Shown in pieces: positions 34,984 to 46,709 of a stretch of 64,000 bases of DNA (position 1 is the first letter of the stretch; each line of letters starts with the position of its first letter). Under the pieces are notes generated by a model that saw only the letters and a program-made list of their open reading frames with translations, was not told where the DNA came from and ran no database searches. Origin of the DNA: Dermanyssus gallinae (Eukaryota > Arthropoda > Arachnida > Mesostigmata > Dermanyssidae); assembly GCA_003439945.1 (NCBI GenBank), contig QVRM01005485.1:62001-126000 (forward strand). The letters run 5' to 3'. A program made the translations under genes and the position numbers.

Positions 34984-37390
34984 TTAAAATACTCTTCCTC
35001 TTTAAAGCATAAGGATCATTCCAGCACTCAAAAATTGTTTATGAAGGACTTGTCCTTTCTTTAGTCTCTACGCGCTACTGATTCGATTACATTAAGCTAT
35101 CTAAAACTTTCCTTCTACTTAACGCGTGTTTAGCAGCTGTTGTTACGGACACTTTGTTTGACGGACGACACTTTGCTGAGCAGCGATGTTCTAGTGTCAC
35201 ACTCACCTCAACAAATGCACGTTGCTGTTGAACGTGCGCTTTATTTGGATTGCATATTTTCAGCGTGCACCTGTATTTATGGAGTTGTTTAACGGCTTCC
35301 GGCCGCCGTCGGTGAAATGAAACGCTTTGCTTTCTTTGCTTAGTTTTATCGGACGCAGCTAATTTTGGAATTGCTGCTCGCGTTACACACAGGAGCGCTG
35401 CGGATAAATTTAATCAGAGAATTTAACCTTTGGATAATCACTTAAAGGTCAATTTGCACTCATCACTAATTACGCCTGCACTTTGTAGCGTCACAAATCA
35501 GAGGAGTTGAATTGTTGATAAGACTACCTTCGTTTGAGCGTGATTAACAATTATTATTATTATTATTATTATTTACGACGCGGCACTGAGGGTTTTTTGT
35601 CTATAGAGCAGCTAGGTCAATGTAGAATGAACCTTAGAATGACATAGGGTTGTTTAGAAGCACATTCTTGCTGAAATATGAATGGGCTGACTCGAAAAAG
35701 TCACCGGTATATGGCCTAATTAAGGTCGCGTTGCCAGAAGTTTCTAATTAAACGGCTGAACGGCCGCCAGCCCTTGACAAACGTCTGCTACCGTTCACTC
35801 TGGTTCTGGCAGTGCATTGAGCTGAAGAGTGTACAGCTGTCAACCACTCTAAACACTCGCCCGGTCTCCACGTGCTTTATTTGAGTCCGTCGCCACCTCA
35901 CTCCCAGGTGTCGTAGGCGATCTCCGGCTCGGAATATGCAGGCGGCACCGTCACTAAATTATTGCGTATCTGCGCCGAAATTACTTTGCAGCACCGGGAC
36001 CCGTTAGCAGAGGCCCACTAGTAGGTGATTTTTACCTTCTAGTGCTGTGTATCGTGCCGTCGGAACAGATGCGGTTAATTACCAGGCATTTTTTGCTTTT
36101 TTTTTCATTATACCGCCAGAAGTCTCACTTCGCACGACTAAAGAGGCTGGTCGGTTTCGAGTAGACGATTTCGAGTGCGGGCACCGTACACAGGTGAACA
36201 AGTGAACGCTGTTGACTTTTGACTCGGCTCACTGGTGTCGACTCGAAGCGCAATGCGCCTGACAGTAGGTGCGACATAGGACTGTTTGGAGGACGCTCGT
36301 GTATGCATCTACGTCCGGCAAGCGAAGCAAAAACGAATGGTTAAATTAGTCATCGTTGTGGTCGGTTAAGTGCCTGCGTAGCAGCGGCACTTGCCTTCAC
36401 TTCAACCTACTGTCTATCTCGTCTATACCTTTGAATAAATCTGCAAAGTAATGTGCGTGATTCCTAAAAGGAAAAATGGGATTCAATGATTCTAGTGAAA
36501 TGTCTGTATGAGATGATGCCATGTGCATTGACGCGGCGTTGTGATTTTCGTGTGATTTAGTGTCGGTATACGAACTAGTACAATGATCGTTGGTATTTGA
36601 CAAAACACACACACACACATGTACTACGACAAAACACACACACACACCATGTCTACAATTGTGAAGCAATTTAACTGCTCATTCCATGACGCGAATTATA
36701 CATGCGGGATTGGCTCTTTACGCATCGCGTGAGACAGAAGCTGATTATGGACCCTGCTGTCCCACTGCTGATGGGTCCAAGTGTTTCCATAGCTACCGGT
36801 ACGAAATAGAGACATACCGGTATGAAATATGACATAGTATATAATGTTAAAACAAACGCAATATCTACACACATGCGTTTGACTTAACTTGTATATTGCC
36901 AAGAATTCGTATTTCTGGCTAGGAGCTCGGTTAAAGCTACGCACTCTATCCTCCGCTCTGCCAAAGTTTGTAGTGCGATGTGAGGCATGCGGTAATGTCT
37001 ACTCCACCAATTAATACAAAGCAAAGTAAAAGTGAGTAAATCAGTGCTCAGGGCACTTTGTTTGCACTGACGTCGCTCATACATGTTTCAGCAAATAGGT
37101 CACGCCACGCCGCGCACATAAATGTCTTAATTGACTCACTTCGTAACGCCCCGTGCGTTAGCTGGTGTCAGCGTAATTAGTCGCAGCGTAATTAGTAACC
37201 TGCCGCTTTTCTCGGTAACCTTCGGCAATTTTCCAAGCATTCGTGTGATCAGTTTCCGGAGGGATATACCATCGAACTGAGACTAGCAGTTGCTCTTCAC
37301 ACTTTAGGCTCTTCTTCAGATTGTCCCCCTAAAAGCTAAACAGTGTATATATATACGTCTTGAAATCTTCTCCTAAGTACTTGCCTCCCA
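33845..37390. other. No recognisable gene; microsatellites
   Basis: Contains (TA)n at 34952-34981, (ATT)n at 35550-35573 and a duplicated (CA)n block at 36604-36650. GC is higher between 34.8 and 36.4 kb. No element or exon could be supported. Confidence 0.4.
36601..36650. repeat. Duplicated (CA)n block
   Basis: ACAAAACACACACACACACA(C)ATGT occurs twice, separated by ACTACG, with a period of about 30 bp. Confidence 0.85.
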
Positions 37391-37394
37391 GATG

Positions 37395-37555
37395 AGACCG
37401 AGGTACATAAGCCATAGCGGAAGAACCGCAGACAATTAAGCAGGTGGCTGCGGGTTGAAATCCAATTCCCGGCCACTCTTAGATTAAATCATTTAGTTTC
37501 CAATTTAGCCAAGGCGGTTCCCAAAGCGGACTCTAATCGACCATAACAAAAGAAG
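37395..37555 (+). mobile_element. tRNA-derived SINE, family S1, copy 2 (decayed)
   Basis: It shares ACCGAG..., a degenerate box B (GGGTTGAAATCC) and the exact 13-mer CCGGCCACTCTTA with the 18.4-kb copy, followed by similar AGATTAAAT... and AGCCAAGG segments. It ends near an A-rich stretch (AAAAGAAGACGAAGAACAAAA). No TSD was recognised. Confidence 0.5.
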
Positions 37556-37796
37556 ACGAAGAACAAAAATAGCTCGCTCTTCTTTGTAAACTGTGCTTGC
37601 TATTTTCTTATACAGTCACTCTGTAAGTCATTAATTTATTTATAAAAGAGATATGACTTTCTATCACCTTATATCACATGACATTTTCTAATCTTTGAAT
37701 TTATTTTAGGAAACGTGACATGCGTGCATCAATGAATAAAAGATAAAGCTAATGAATCGCTTATTTGTTAAGAGGGCTTGAGAGAAAAGCAAAGAG

Positions 37797-37798
<2 letters not shown>

Positions 37799-37852
<54 letters not shown>
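37799..37852. repeat. (TA)n microsatellite, about 54 bp
   Basis: Uninterrupted TA run preceded by AAAGCAAAGAGC. Confidence 0.97.
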
Positions 37853-37855
<3 letters not shown>

Positions 37856-37944
37856 TGTGGCTTCTGTCATAGGCGCCATGAATTGACAAGCGAACAAAGC
37901 AGGATAAACCTGGCTTAAACGTTTATACCTCAAAATTGTAATAA

Positions 37945-37947
<3 letters not shown>

Positions 37948-38032
<85 letters not shown>
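37948..38032. repeat. (AAT)n microsatellite, about 85 bp
   Basis: Perfect AAT trinucleotide run only 96 bp from the TA run. The poly-Tyr minus-strand frame here is an artefact. Confidence 0.97.
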
Positions 38033-38033
<1 letters not shown>

Positions 38034-38039
38034 ATATTA

Positions 38040-39135
38040 AAATGGTGACGGATTCTCTCCGTCCAGTATTTTATGACAATTCGAAAGCCTGCCTTACACT
38101 TATACCCTTCTAAGGTCGATCATAGAAATATGCCACTCGTTTAATTCAAGCAGGCATTTTTGGGGTCCATAGCACATCGCAAATGCTGTATCCGAGAGCT
38201 CCATTCAAGTTTAAGTTTCAAAGGTAGTTAATTATAAATTATTATTCAACGGAACAGCATTTTACAACGCTTTTGTTTTTGGGAACAAATACAATACAAC
38301 AAAGCACTTAATTAAATATTGCACTTAATTTGCACTCAAGGGGGTGCATACATACACTTGCACTCAAATTATAACATAAACACAAAAACGTGTCTCACAT
38401 ATATATGACAGTACATCTAGATAAAGGGTGAGCAGCAGCGTACTAGTGTTTTCTCATTTCGAAGAGTAAGGGTCAATAACGCCACCGCTCCAAAATCCGC
38501 ATCGCACATTGAGTGTTTGTAGGTAATATGATTGTTCGAGAAACATACTCAGATGATTGGAGCCACAATGCGAACGTCTAATTATATATGCATTAAAGTT
38601 AACATTAACTTCATGAAAAAAATAATATTTTATCGTGGAAGGCATAATCCTGCTTCTTGTGGCGCTTCATAATCTTAGTCAGTTTATAGCAGTATTTTAG
38701 GGCTAGCAGGCTTAAGCCTGTGGAGCCGTGGAAATCTTGTATTCTTTTTTTTAATTCACCGCAAGCTTTACCTTCAAACTGGGGCTATATTCTTACTTTT
38801 TCCAACGGTCACAGATCGTCCAGGTGGTTTCTTTGTTTCAATGGAACCTGTAGTCTCGAATTTATCAATCAAATTCTTCACTTCCATGGTCGCAAGTTTA
38901 TACCATATTTAGCGTGCACTTTCTGCCGGCCACTACAGCCAGTGAACAGCCATATTTATCAAAGCTTTCTATAAAACACTCCTGGGTTGAAGCAGTATTG
39001 CTCCATCGCGGAACAAACTCTACGCAGTCTATTATTAAACCTCACACGAGCGGTTCCGTTTTCCTGTTCGCAAAATAAATTATATAAAAACTCCAGCGCT
39101 CCGCTGCCATAACTGTATATATATAACCTATCCCA
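38040..39135. other. No recognisable gene
   Basis: AT-rich DNA; frames at 38454-38645 (minus) and 38720-38974 (plus) have no motif. A TA run follows at 39138-39167. Confidence 0.4.
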
Positions 39136-39189
39136 AACCATATATATATATATATATATATATATGGTGTGTATATATGGTGTATGTAT

Positions 39190-39262
39190 ATATGGTGTAG
39201 TGAAATCACACACGCTTATTGTTATCGTGTAACCCAGGTTCGATTCCTAGGTCATTGCAGAT
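39190..39262 (+). mobile_element. tRNA-like sequence (SINE head or pseudogene)
   Basis: A perfect box B (GGTTCGATTCC, 39238-39248) follows a weak box A (TGGTGTAGTGA) at about tRNA spacing. No body match to the other SINEs is visible, so a tRNA pseudogene is equally possible. Confidence 0.4.
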
Positions 39263-39324
39263 CTAGACGAAGCCGGCGCTGTTCAGTACAAGACGCCTTC
39301 AAGAGGAGTTAAATACAATTTGCA

Positions 39325-39840
39325 GTGATGCCCCGGATAATCCTCGGAGCCAACACGACTGGAGCGCGTTGTTGCACAAAAAAGTATATTGCGGCTTACT
39401 CGCGGACGCCACAAAAGCTCGTCTTCGGGCGGTCGCCGCTAAGGGACCCCTTTCAGTCGGGGCAGGATGCTTGTCTGAGACGCCACAGTTACCAACTTAT
39501 TAGCGCCTTCAATGGTCGGTGGCGGGGCGGCATAGGGTACCCACATGAATTTCAACCGCTAGCGTTCGAGACCTTAGGCGGTCCAGGCAACCTCACTCGC
39601 AAACTCCTTCACAGAGTCGGCGAGCATCTGAACCTTCGCAATCGGACCCAAGAGATCTGTGGCTTTCTTGAGACAGCGCCTCGACCTCGACGTCCAACGC
39701 GGGAACGCAGCGTCCGTCCGCTGCACGCTGCTGAAGTGGTCCCAACCCACTCTATACGAGATAGAATAACATTCCCAGTGCACACGTTCTCAGGAGACAA
39801 TTGTCGTTCCCTCTGTATTCTTAATTAATTACAAATCTCT
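39325..39840 (+). mobile_element. E-family retroelement C-terminus, third copy
   Basis: A 167-codon frame contains IGYPHEFQPLAFETLGGPG and LLHRVGEHL. A +1 shift then gives LRQRLDLDVQRGNAASVRCT, followed by LLKWSQPTLYEIE and a TAA at 39767-39769. This mirrors the 19.6-kb copy residue by residue in the conserved blocks. After the stop, ACACGTTCTCAGGAGACAAT resembles the same post-stop word in the 52.0-kb copy (ACACGTTCGCGCGGAGACAA), so it is E 3' UTR. The first 65 codons of the frame are not recognised. Confidence 0.6.
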
Positions 39841-40239
39841 CTCTCTATATATATATATGTTACTTACCAAATCGTATTTTCACATACATCCAATACACAC
39901 AAGGAAGTGTTTCACGTCGCGAGCAAAGAAAGGCTAAATAGTAAGGCATCTAACCTTTTGAAAAACAGACGTCCAGTTTCCTGGTAGGCGGCACACGCAG
40001 GACCGTAGTCGCTAGGCGTCAAGGAAAGATAAAAGAAAGAAAACGTATTACAAAGGTAGTTGTGCGCCTTGATGATCTACCGAAGACAGGAACGAGTAGT
40101 ATAGTATAACGAAATATACTTAAATAAAATGACTCGCCACAAGATCGTTTAAGCTATCGTAGCAACCTGCAACATACGAATGCTTCCAACCGGAGGGCGG
40201 TTATAAGATATGTAAATCTCACACACCGATTTCTTACGC

Positions 40240-41235
40240 CTTCTGGAGAAATAGTTTTAATTGCATCGTTCTGTATTACTCAGGCTCTACGAATGATTGC
40301 GCGACGTGCCGTCCTAGGAGAAGAATGTGGTCGGTTGTGATTAAAAGTTAAAAGCTACCACCACGTCAAAGAAGACTGCGTACAAATCCAACTCTTTACA
40401 ACAGAATCGATCAACCGGAGCCATAGGTAAGCCCGTAGAAAGTGTCCGTTGACCGGCCCATACGAAAACCAATATTTGGTTTGCAAAAAGGAAAGGTCCA
40501 ACTGTGAGTGCCAATCTAGCCGTACCAATGCACATTTCTTAAAGACACTTGAAATAAAGTCACAAACCAATATTGACCTATAGTTGGCTAAGGTGCCGCT
40601 CTCCATTATTTTTAAATTTGGAAACACCATTGGGGTTCAGTGTTTAAAAAAAAGTGGACACACCATTGGCCATCAGTTGTCCGCATAAAACCGCTGGTAT
40701 TTTTCCATTAAAACTGATGCAATAAAAGCAAGAAAGAAAAAAATTGAAGCTTAGGAAAGCGGCCTTCTTCTCCGGCGATAAGAAGGCCGCTTCTCTTTCG
40801 ATGCCAATGATACATTTTGTAAACATTACGGCGTAACCGGCGTAAATCTAGATGGAAATAAAATTTAGTTTAATAAACAATTCATAATAAGGCGGATGAA
40901 ACGACAGGGCCGAAATGCATGCTATATATTTAGACTAAGGTTTCCTGAAAGCATTAAATTGATATCACCTGCATCATATACAGCCAACCAAGAGGCTTAT
41001 CTAATATCGTTCAGGAATTTCGCAATATTGGCTCTATTGTGCTTTCTACGCGGCAAGAAAGTCTTCGTATCTGACGCTTCGGCAGCTATGACGCTGTCTG
41101 AAAGACGTATGATCACCAGGTAATGGTCAGAAAACACAAAAGGCTCAAAAGCCGCGAACTGTTTAGTTTCGAAGAACGACAGATAGTGAATTTGTGGATA
41201 GCAGAACCAATAGGAAGGAAACGTTAGCATGTTCC
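40240..41235 (-). mobile_element. CR1/Jockey-like LINE, EN end to RT motif A (minus)
   Basis: Minus-strand frames run in element order. At 41230-40997 there is FVFSDHYLVIIRLSDS, the C-terminal SDH motif of the LINE endonuclease, followed by RRKHNRANIAKFLNDIR. At 40630-40355 come LANYRSILVCDFISSVFKKC ('NYRPIxxLxxxSKIFEKC') and LQTKYWFSYGPVNGHF ('LxxxQYGFRxGRST'). At 40400-40350, after a frameshift, there is YAVFFDVVVAFN (motif A, 'VFxDxxKAFD'). The spacing of about 180 codons from SDH to NYRP matches a normal ORF2. No YADD is found below 40340, so the copy appears truncated or decayed there. Confidence 0.55.
40757..40792. repeat. GC-rich hairpin, perfect 13-bp stem
   Basis: AAGCGGCCTTCTT pairs with AAGAAGGCCGCTT across a 10-nt loop. 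It lies inside the minus-strand LINE between EN and RT. The minus frame reads EAAFLSPEKKAAFLSF. Confidence 0.8.
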
Positions 41236-41814
41236 ATAACTTGCAAGGTGCATTTCGATAGAAGGTCGTCTAAATATTAAGTACTGTAACCCGGTCAAGT
41301 CACATTTTTAGCATAACACACTATAATATTGTAACTTTTGAGAGCCGCGCTGTTAAGTGTTTACGTACCGTCTGGACTCTGCTCTCTGGACTACATAAAG
41401 AGCGCAAGGACATAATTTTACAGTGGAATGCACATCAACACTAAAAAAAGAGCGAAAGATTCGATATTGCTGTTAACTAGATTTTTCAGCCCACTGGTAC
41501 CTGCATCCAAGTGGATAAAAGATAAAGCATGCTTAAGCCTGATGTCATGCTAACATAAGCTATAATGTAAACAATTTATTAGTAATAAAACAGATCATAA
41601 TGCGTAGTCCTCAATAAATAAAAAAAAACTTATAAAATCAGATAACTACAAGAACTTCTAAGTGAAAATCAAAAACGAATCCCTACAACAAAGGGATTCT
41701 GCAAGCACTTCGACTAGCTTTTAGTTCAACCTGGGCGGCCGAATCCTTTATGATAATATCCAATCTCCTGGTGAGTGTATCTCGCTTCCTCCACCCAGCT
41801 TCCGGCTTTTAAAG

Positions 41815-42090
41815 AAAACGCTTATCCGCTCACCTGCCTTAGCTCTTCTGTTGTTGCTTTCCGGTGACATCGAATCTAAGCCAGAGCCAAACTGCGTATC
41901 CTGCCTCGGTCAGTTCAACTCGTCGAGGGCGAAGTGGTTTGTGAACTATGAAACAAACAAGCGCACTCACTCTGCAGATTCCAGATTCCATGCGACCAAT
42001 AGTATTGCACGGCCCAACTGGACCCAACTGTCCAGAACAAAAAGTGGCAGAAACTATCCTCGTGGAAATGTTACAGGTGCTTATTAAAGC
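41815..42090 (+). pseudogene. LINE N-terminal ORF fragment with 2A-like motif
   Basis: The frame reads PALALLLLLSGDIESKPEPN (41860-41889 for SGDIESKPEP) and then CVSCLG. CR1/L2-type LINEs of several invertebrates are known to begin an ORF with a 2A-like ribosome-skipping motif ending D(V/I)ExNPGP, preceded by a leucine run and followed by a Cys-rich segment, which is the arrangement seen here. In this copy the Asn and Gly of NPGP are replaced (KPEP), so skipping would not be expected. The frame stays open to 42087, with no recognised domain after the Cys pair. Confidence 0.5.
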
Positions 42091-42099
42091 TGACTGATG

Positions 42100-45000
42100 T
42101 GGCTAACTAAACTAAATGCAGTGTTGAAACGAATAGAAACTACTGCGAACAATATTGCAGCACTGCCCTTTAGTCAAACAGCTCCTTAGCAGTAACCGTG
42201 CCTCAATATAGCAACAGCAGCTCCCATTGCAAACATTGCTGCTGTCCTCGACCGAACACGACGACCGCTGACAACGTTTTAAATATGCCCCCGTAATAAA
42301 AATAGAAATAACAAATAACTCTGCGGTTATTACACGTTAGCAGAGATGCACCGTTACTTGCACGTCCGACTCCCCGTTCGCCAGTAAATACTGTTGCACG
42401 TAATGGCCATGTTAGCACGCATTTTGGTCGTTAAAACCACAGTCGCCAGGAACTAACTAGTCTCAGTAAGCTGACCGAGTTAAACGTAATTACAGCAGTG
42501 GCGTGGGCTTCGCACAATCATGCAAAACAAGAAAAGCGCAGGCAGATGGCGCCCAAGCAAAAAGAACTGACCTAACTGGGGATGAAACACCGGCTGCAAC
42601 AGCAGCCTCCATATTAGTGTAACTAACGACGTCGTCTCTACTACTGACCAGACTTCCCATGAACCGGTCGAAGGAAGCTCTCTGTGCAAAGACCACAGAG
42701 ATAAGCTGAGCAAAATCAGATACGATAGCAGAAAAAAGGTGCGAGGAGTTACCACAGGACACAGAACACAAAATCATAATCAAAGCGATTGCAACTTCTG
42801 ACAACACGAACAACGGTTACCTACTAAGAGGTCCAACAGAACGTATTAAACAAATCACAGTACAGCGTGCACGTTGTGGAACGTTGAATGTCTAAAAACA
42901 CTTATTGAGGATCATCCAGGCAATGCTTCTACTTGGGACAATCGTAGTTCTCTCAACGGATTCGTAGTCGTCGTTCTCTCAACGGAAACATTTGTATCTA
43001 CATGATACCCCGCCCAGCTAACTTTCCCCGCCAAACTCAACCACAGAAAATTGTCCATGGTTTGAAAGTTAAACCTAATGCAGGCAAGCCGAAGCAGGAC
43101 GTCGCAGAAGCATTTCTACGCGATATGTTTGCGAAATGTTGACAACTGCAACAGAAAGATACGCTAGTGGTCGAAATCACTTATTGGGCCTATATAGCCT
43201 GTTTATATTATACATACAATACACCCCACCTAGACGCCAGGTGGCATTAAAGTGTCATCGGAGACATACAACAAGGCGTTCGATTGTTGCACAAACAAAG
43301 ACAAACACCTATTTATTGCTGATTAACAATTTTAATATCGTTATTTATTATTAAGTCCGAGCCGTGTGGGTGCACACATACATACACACTATGCATGGAA
43401 TGCTCTAGTCACGAACGCAATTGTGGAAATAAGACGCCACGCAAAAACACCGGCCAACAAGAAAAGAGCAATCCACATTACACGAAAACGCATATTGGCC
43501 GTAGCTGAGCGTCATTGTTCAAAACCGTCAAGACAAAAGCCAGAAAATTCAACACACAGAACGCACACAAACTCCGGTACACAGAAGGATGCCATGTAAT
43601 TAGTTTCATATGGCTAAGCATATACAACATACAACAAGCTGCAGAAGAGGTGACGGACGCAAGCAACGATTTTGCTCAAATACCAAAACACTACAAGTTA
43701 GTACTGCATTAAAATTTAAGAAATGAAAAAGAGCTTAAATGGAATATGTTACGCACGACATCTCCGATATCGAGCATTGGGCATTTGGCGCCGCAGTATT
43801 AGTTATTTTTGAGCGCGTCAGCAGACGCCACTTGTCTCAGATATGATCAATATGCTACAAGTCAACGACCTCAAATCAGAATACGACGACACCACGCGCA
43901 CTAACAAGAAACACGAATCTGTGTAGAGAACAAGAGCGAAACTTATACGTTGAATAAACTAAGTCAAGAGGTGAGAGGGTCAAGCAAAAGGTGCAGCGTG
44001 GTTCGTAATGCTAACCGAGATCGGACCGAATAGTCACTCGCAAACCAGCAGTCAACGGGAGTGGTTAGCTGCCACCCTATAAGGTAGCCGCGGGATATCT
44101 CGCCTTCGGGGAGATACCCAAACCCCAGTACGTACCACCTTCACTTGGCTACCTCGAATCCTCGCGATCCACCCCCCGATCTAATTGTTGTCAATTAGTA
44201 ATAAGCGTTAGGTACGTAACAGAATATGCGTAATACAATATATCGGGCAAGCATACACTTTTCTGTGCGACCTGCGTTTAAGTATTTCAGCCGCTTATGT
44301 TTTATTGTATTTTTATTGCTACTAAGTGATGCTTTATACGTTGTTAAGTCGGCCTGTTATCACAAATCAGTACAAACTAATAAAAACACCAGATCTCAAC
44401 AAAACATACTGCCAAACTTAAATGCTGCTAAGCAATGCGTGAGTGGTGTCATTTATACACAGATGAATGATGTATTTTAGATACAGGGTCTTAGTAATTC
44501 TTCACGGAACACGACTTTGTACAACTACAACCTTGAACAAACGTTTAAACGAGCAGAAATATAACTGCTAGACGTAACTATTATAAATATCAGTATGGCG
44601 CGAGATGCTTAGGCCATTGTGATAGATACCACGCCGCAGCATGTCCAGCAGTGCAATCAATAGCTGAACTCGCAAGATGAGGGAAGATCCGGTGACGCAG
44701 AAAAACCACTGATTCAGACTGATGTATTTACTTAAAATTTACCCAACCTGGGTGTTAATAAACCATAATTATAAATATCAGTAAATACATCAGCATTTTT
44801 AACGCTCTGACAACCACATTTTAGACGCTTGTGATGGGCTGAGTTGTTTGTGGCACGATATCGTCCAAATGCATCTATCGTCATCGCGTTCTCGTACTGA
44901 GTTTATATAGGCTTTCTCCAGCAGAGATATGTAGCAGCAGGGCAATGACAGGCACGTCCAACAAATACAACCAGCAAGGCCGGGGCTCACACTTGCGATT

Positions 45001-45185
45001 GTTTTGCTAACCATAGTTGCCATGGCAACGCCCTGTTCCAAACGGTGCGTTAGGCGCCCAAGCCACCGCCGCTACTACATTATTCTCATCGACCGACTAT
45101 CGCCACAATTCCCCGGACTGCAAGATGCATTACGGTACCTCAAGAAAGGGAGGGCTGTTTTCTTGCAAAATCGAAGCATTCCGAC
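42100..45185. other. Unassigned DNA; possible LINE body
   Basis: It follows the 2A-like N-terminus and may contain the rest of that ORF, but frames are short and unmotivated. A 17-bp near-repeat (CGTTCTCTCAACGGA) occurs at about 42950 and 42974. A small GATATCTC/GAGATA hairpin lies near 44095. Confidence 0.3.
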
Positions 45186-45189
45186 AATC

Positions 45190-45202
45190 GGGGGGGGGGG
45201 GG
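45190..45202. repeat. G13 homopolymer
   Basis: Thirteen consecutive G. The length is likely unstable in sequencing and in vivo. Confidence 0.9.
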
Positions 45203-45369
45203 TTGGCTTGAAAAACTCCGGCTTTAACACAGGTTCTTTATGCAAGAGGATGAAAACCAGTCACGTCATAAGAGACATGGCGACCAGTCTGAGCAGCTTT
45301 CTTAGTACTAGAGGCGTCTAGTACTAAAAGAGCTGCAGAGATTTCAGCTCACGCTCCCGCAGCGGCCAT

Positions 45370-45900
45370 TCGCCGCTCGCCGCACGCATCAACGTGCTTA
45401 TTTTTATTACGACGACCTCTGGCCTCGCAATCTACTCGGTGTGTATTTCTCGGAACTCCACCTTACAGAAATATGAAAACATCTACAAAGAACTAGACCT
45501 CAGCAAGAGCACCCGCGGTTAACAAAAGACGATTGTGGAAAGGAAATCGTCTCTCCCTACGCTGGAGTATTTACACTCCCACATGGTCTGGAATGTCGTC
45601 GCCTACGCCGGCGATCTGTCACTGCCCGTTACCGCCCGTGACAAAGATCTTCCCGAAGGAACATCTAATGTAGCCTTAGTAGACATCCGACAATACTTCC
45701 GCACGCTGGGTCTTTAATTGGCTTCACAAAAGCAAAGGCAACAATCTGAAGCGCCCTGCACAGAACCTTATCTTACGCCTAGAAGGTCACCTAGCAAGTA
45801 ACACAAGCGTCCATGGCCAAGTGCCTAGGCGTAATCCTGGATAGGCTCTTGCGTGAACGTAGGGCTGCGAGAAATCCGCCCGCCGACCAAAGGAACAAGC
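45370..45900 (+). mobile_element. R1-like RT fragment with mutated YADD (YAGD)
   Basis: A frame at 45535-45717 reads VWNVVAYAGDLSLPVTARDK, matching the 'xxVAYADDLxLxV' palm motif with the second Asp of YADD changed to Gly. It is followed by NVALVDIRQYFRTLGL ('xALxxIxxWxxxxGL'). About 100 bp on, another frame reads SMAKCLGVILDRLL ('xxYLGVILDxxL'). Order and spacing fit R1-type ORF2. It abuts the oppositely oriented RT at 45.96-46.7 kb. Confidence 0.5.
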
Positions 45901-45954
45901 GACCCTTGGCTTGAATCAGTGCTAGTGCGAAGTGCTTAAATGTTCCCATGTCAC

Positions 45955-46705
45955 TTAAATACCGTAAGCAGCTACGGATGCCACTTTGAGCGTGCATAAT
46001 GTCATGGCCGTCCGAACGGACAACTGTGTTGGGTTTCTGATACCCGCTGCCGCGATAAGCGCTTCTCTGCAACGCTCACGTTGTGAAAAAAATTGTACCT
46101 CCAGACGAGAAAATTCCCCGAGATAGCAAAAGGTATCTACAAACTGCACTTGCTCATCGTGAAATAGCAGTTTATCTGCGCGGGGTCGTTGCCCGCCACG
46201 CCGAAGCTTTACAGCATTGGTTTTTGACACGTTTACCACGAGGCCATTTTGCGAGAAATATTCATCAAGTGTGCAAAGAGCAGCCTGCAGGTCAGTACGG
46301 ATTCTGCTAAATATTACCAGATCATCTGCGTAGAACAAGGTAATTACCGTTGAGTGCCGCTCTTTCATGAGGTGTGGCTGATCGCGTGTAGTTTGTAGAC
46401 ACAACTTACTTTTTATATCGGCCGCCACGCGGCAGGGTCTGAAGGATCTCCTTTTCCTTCTGGAATTACTTTAGAAGGCATACAACCTGGCTGGCAGAGC
46501 GCCCTCAGAGAGGCATCTGTTAAAAAAGGACTGCTATATCCCTGCCGAAGGTGTTTATACCTTACAAGATCTGACCCGAACGCCTTGTTCTTTCCTATAC
46601 GAGCGAGGGCAACATTGACTTCGTCTAGACTAGACGGTTCAATTAAGAGCCTCAGTGAAAAATCTCTCAGGAGCTTCGAGCTCGTATGAAATTGGAATCT
46701 CAAGA
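45955..46705 (-). pseudogene. LINE reverse transcriptase (minus strand)
   Basis: Two minus-strand frames cover the RT. At 46703-46413, ARIGKNKAFGSDLVRYKHLR ('xxxxxxKAPGxDxxxxExL') ends at AAWRPI. At 46428-45955, ITLFYADDLVIFSRIRTDLQ has YADD at 46333-46320, followed by NGLVVNVSKTNAVKLRRGGQ, VDTFCYLGE and RTAMTLCTLKVASVAAYGI. The segment between WRPI and YADD (fingers, motif A) is missing, so there is an internal deletion of roughly 150 codons. The sequence after the palm resembles I/Ingi-type LINEs and is distinct from LINE A. Minus-strand frames up to 47175 may be its upstream part. Confidence 0.65.
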
Positions 46706-46709
46706 GGTA

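Noticed and set aside
37706..38035. 109-codon minus-strand frame with poly-Tyr
   Set aside because: Translation of the (AAT)n and (TA)n tracts.
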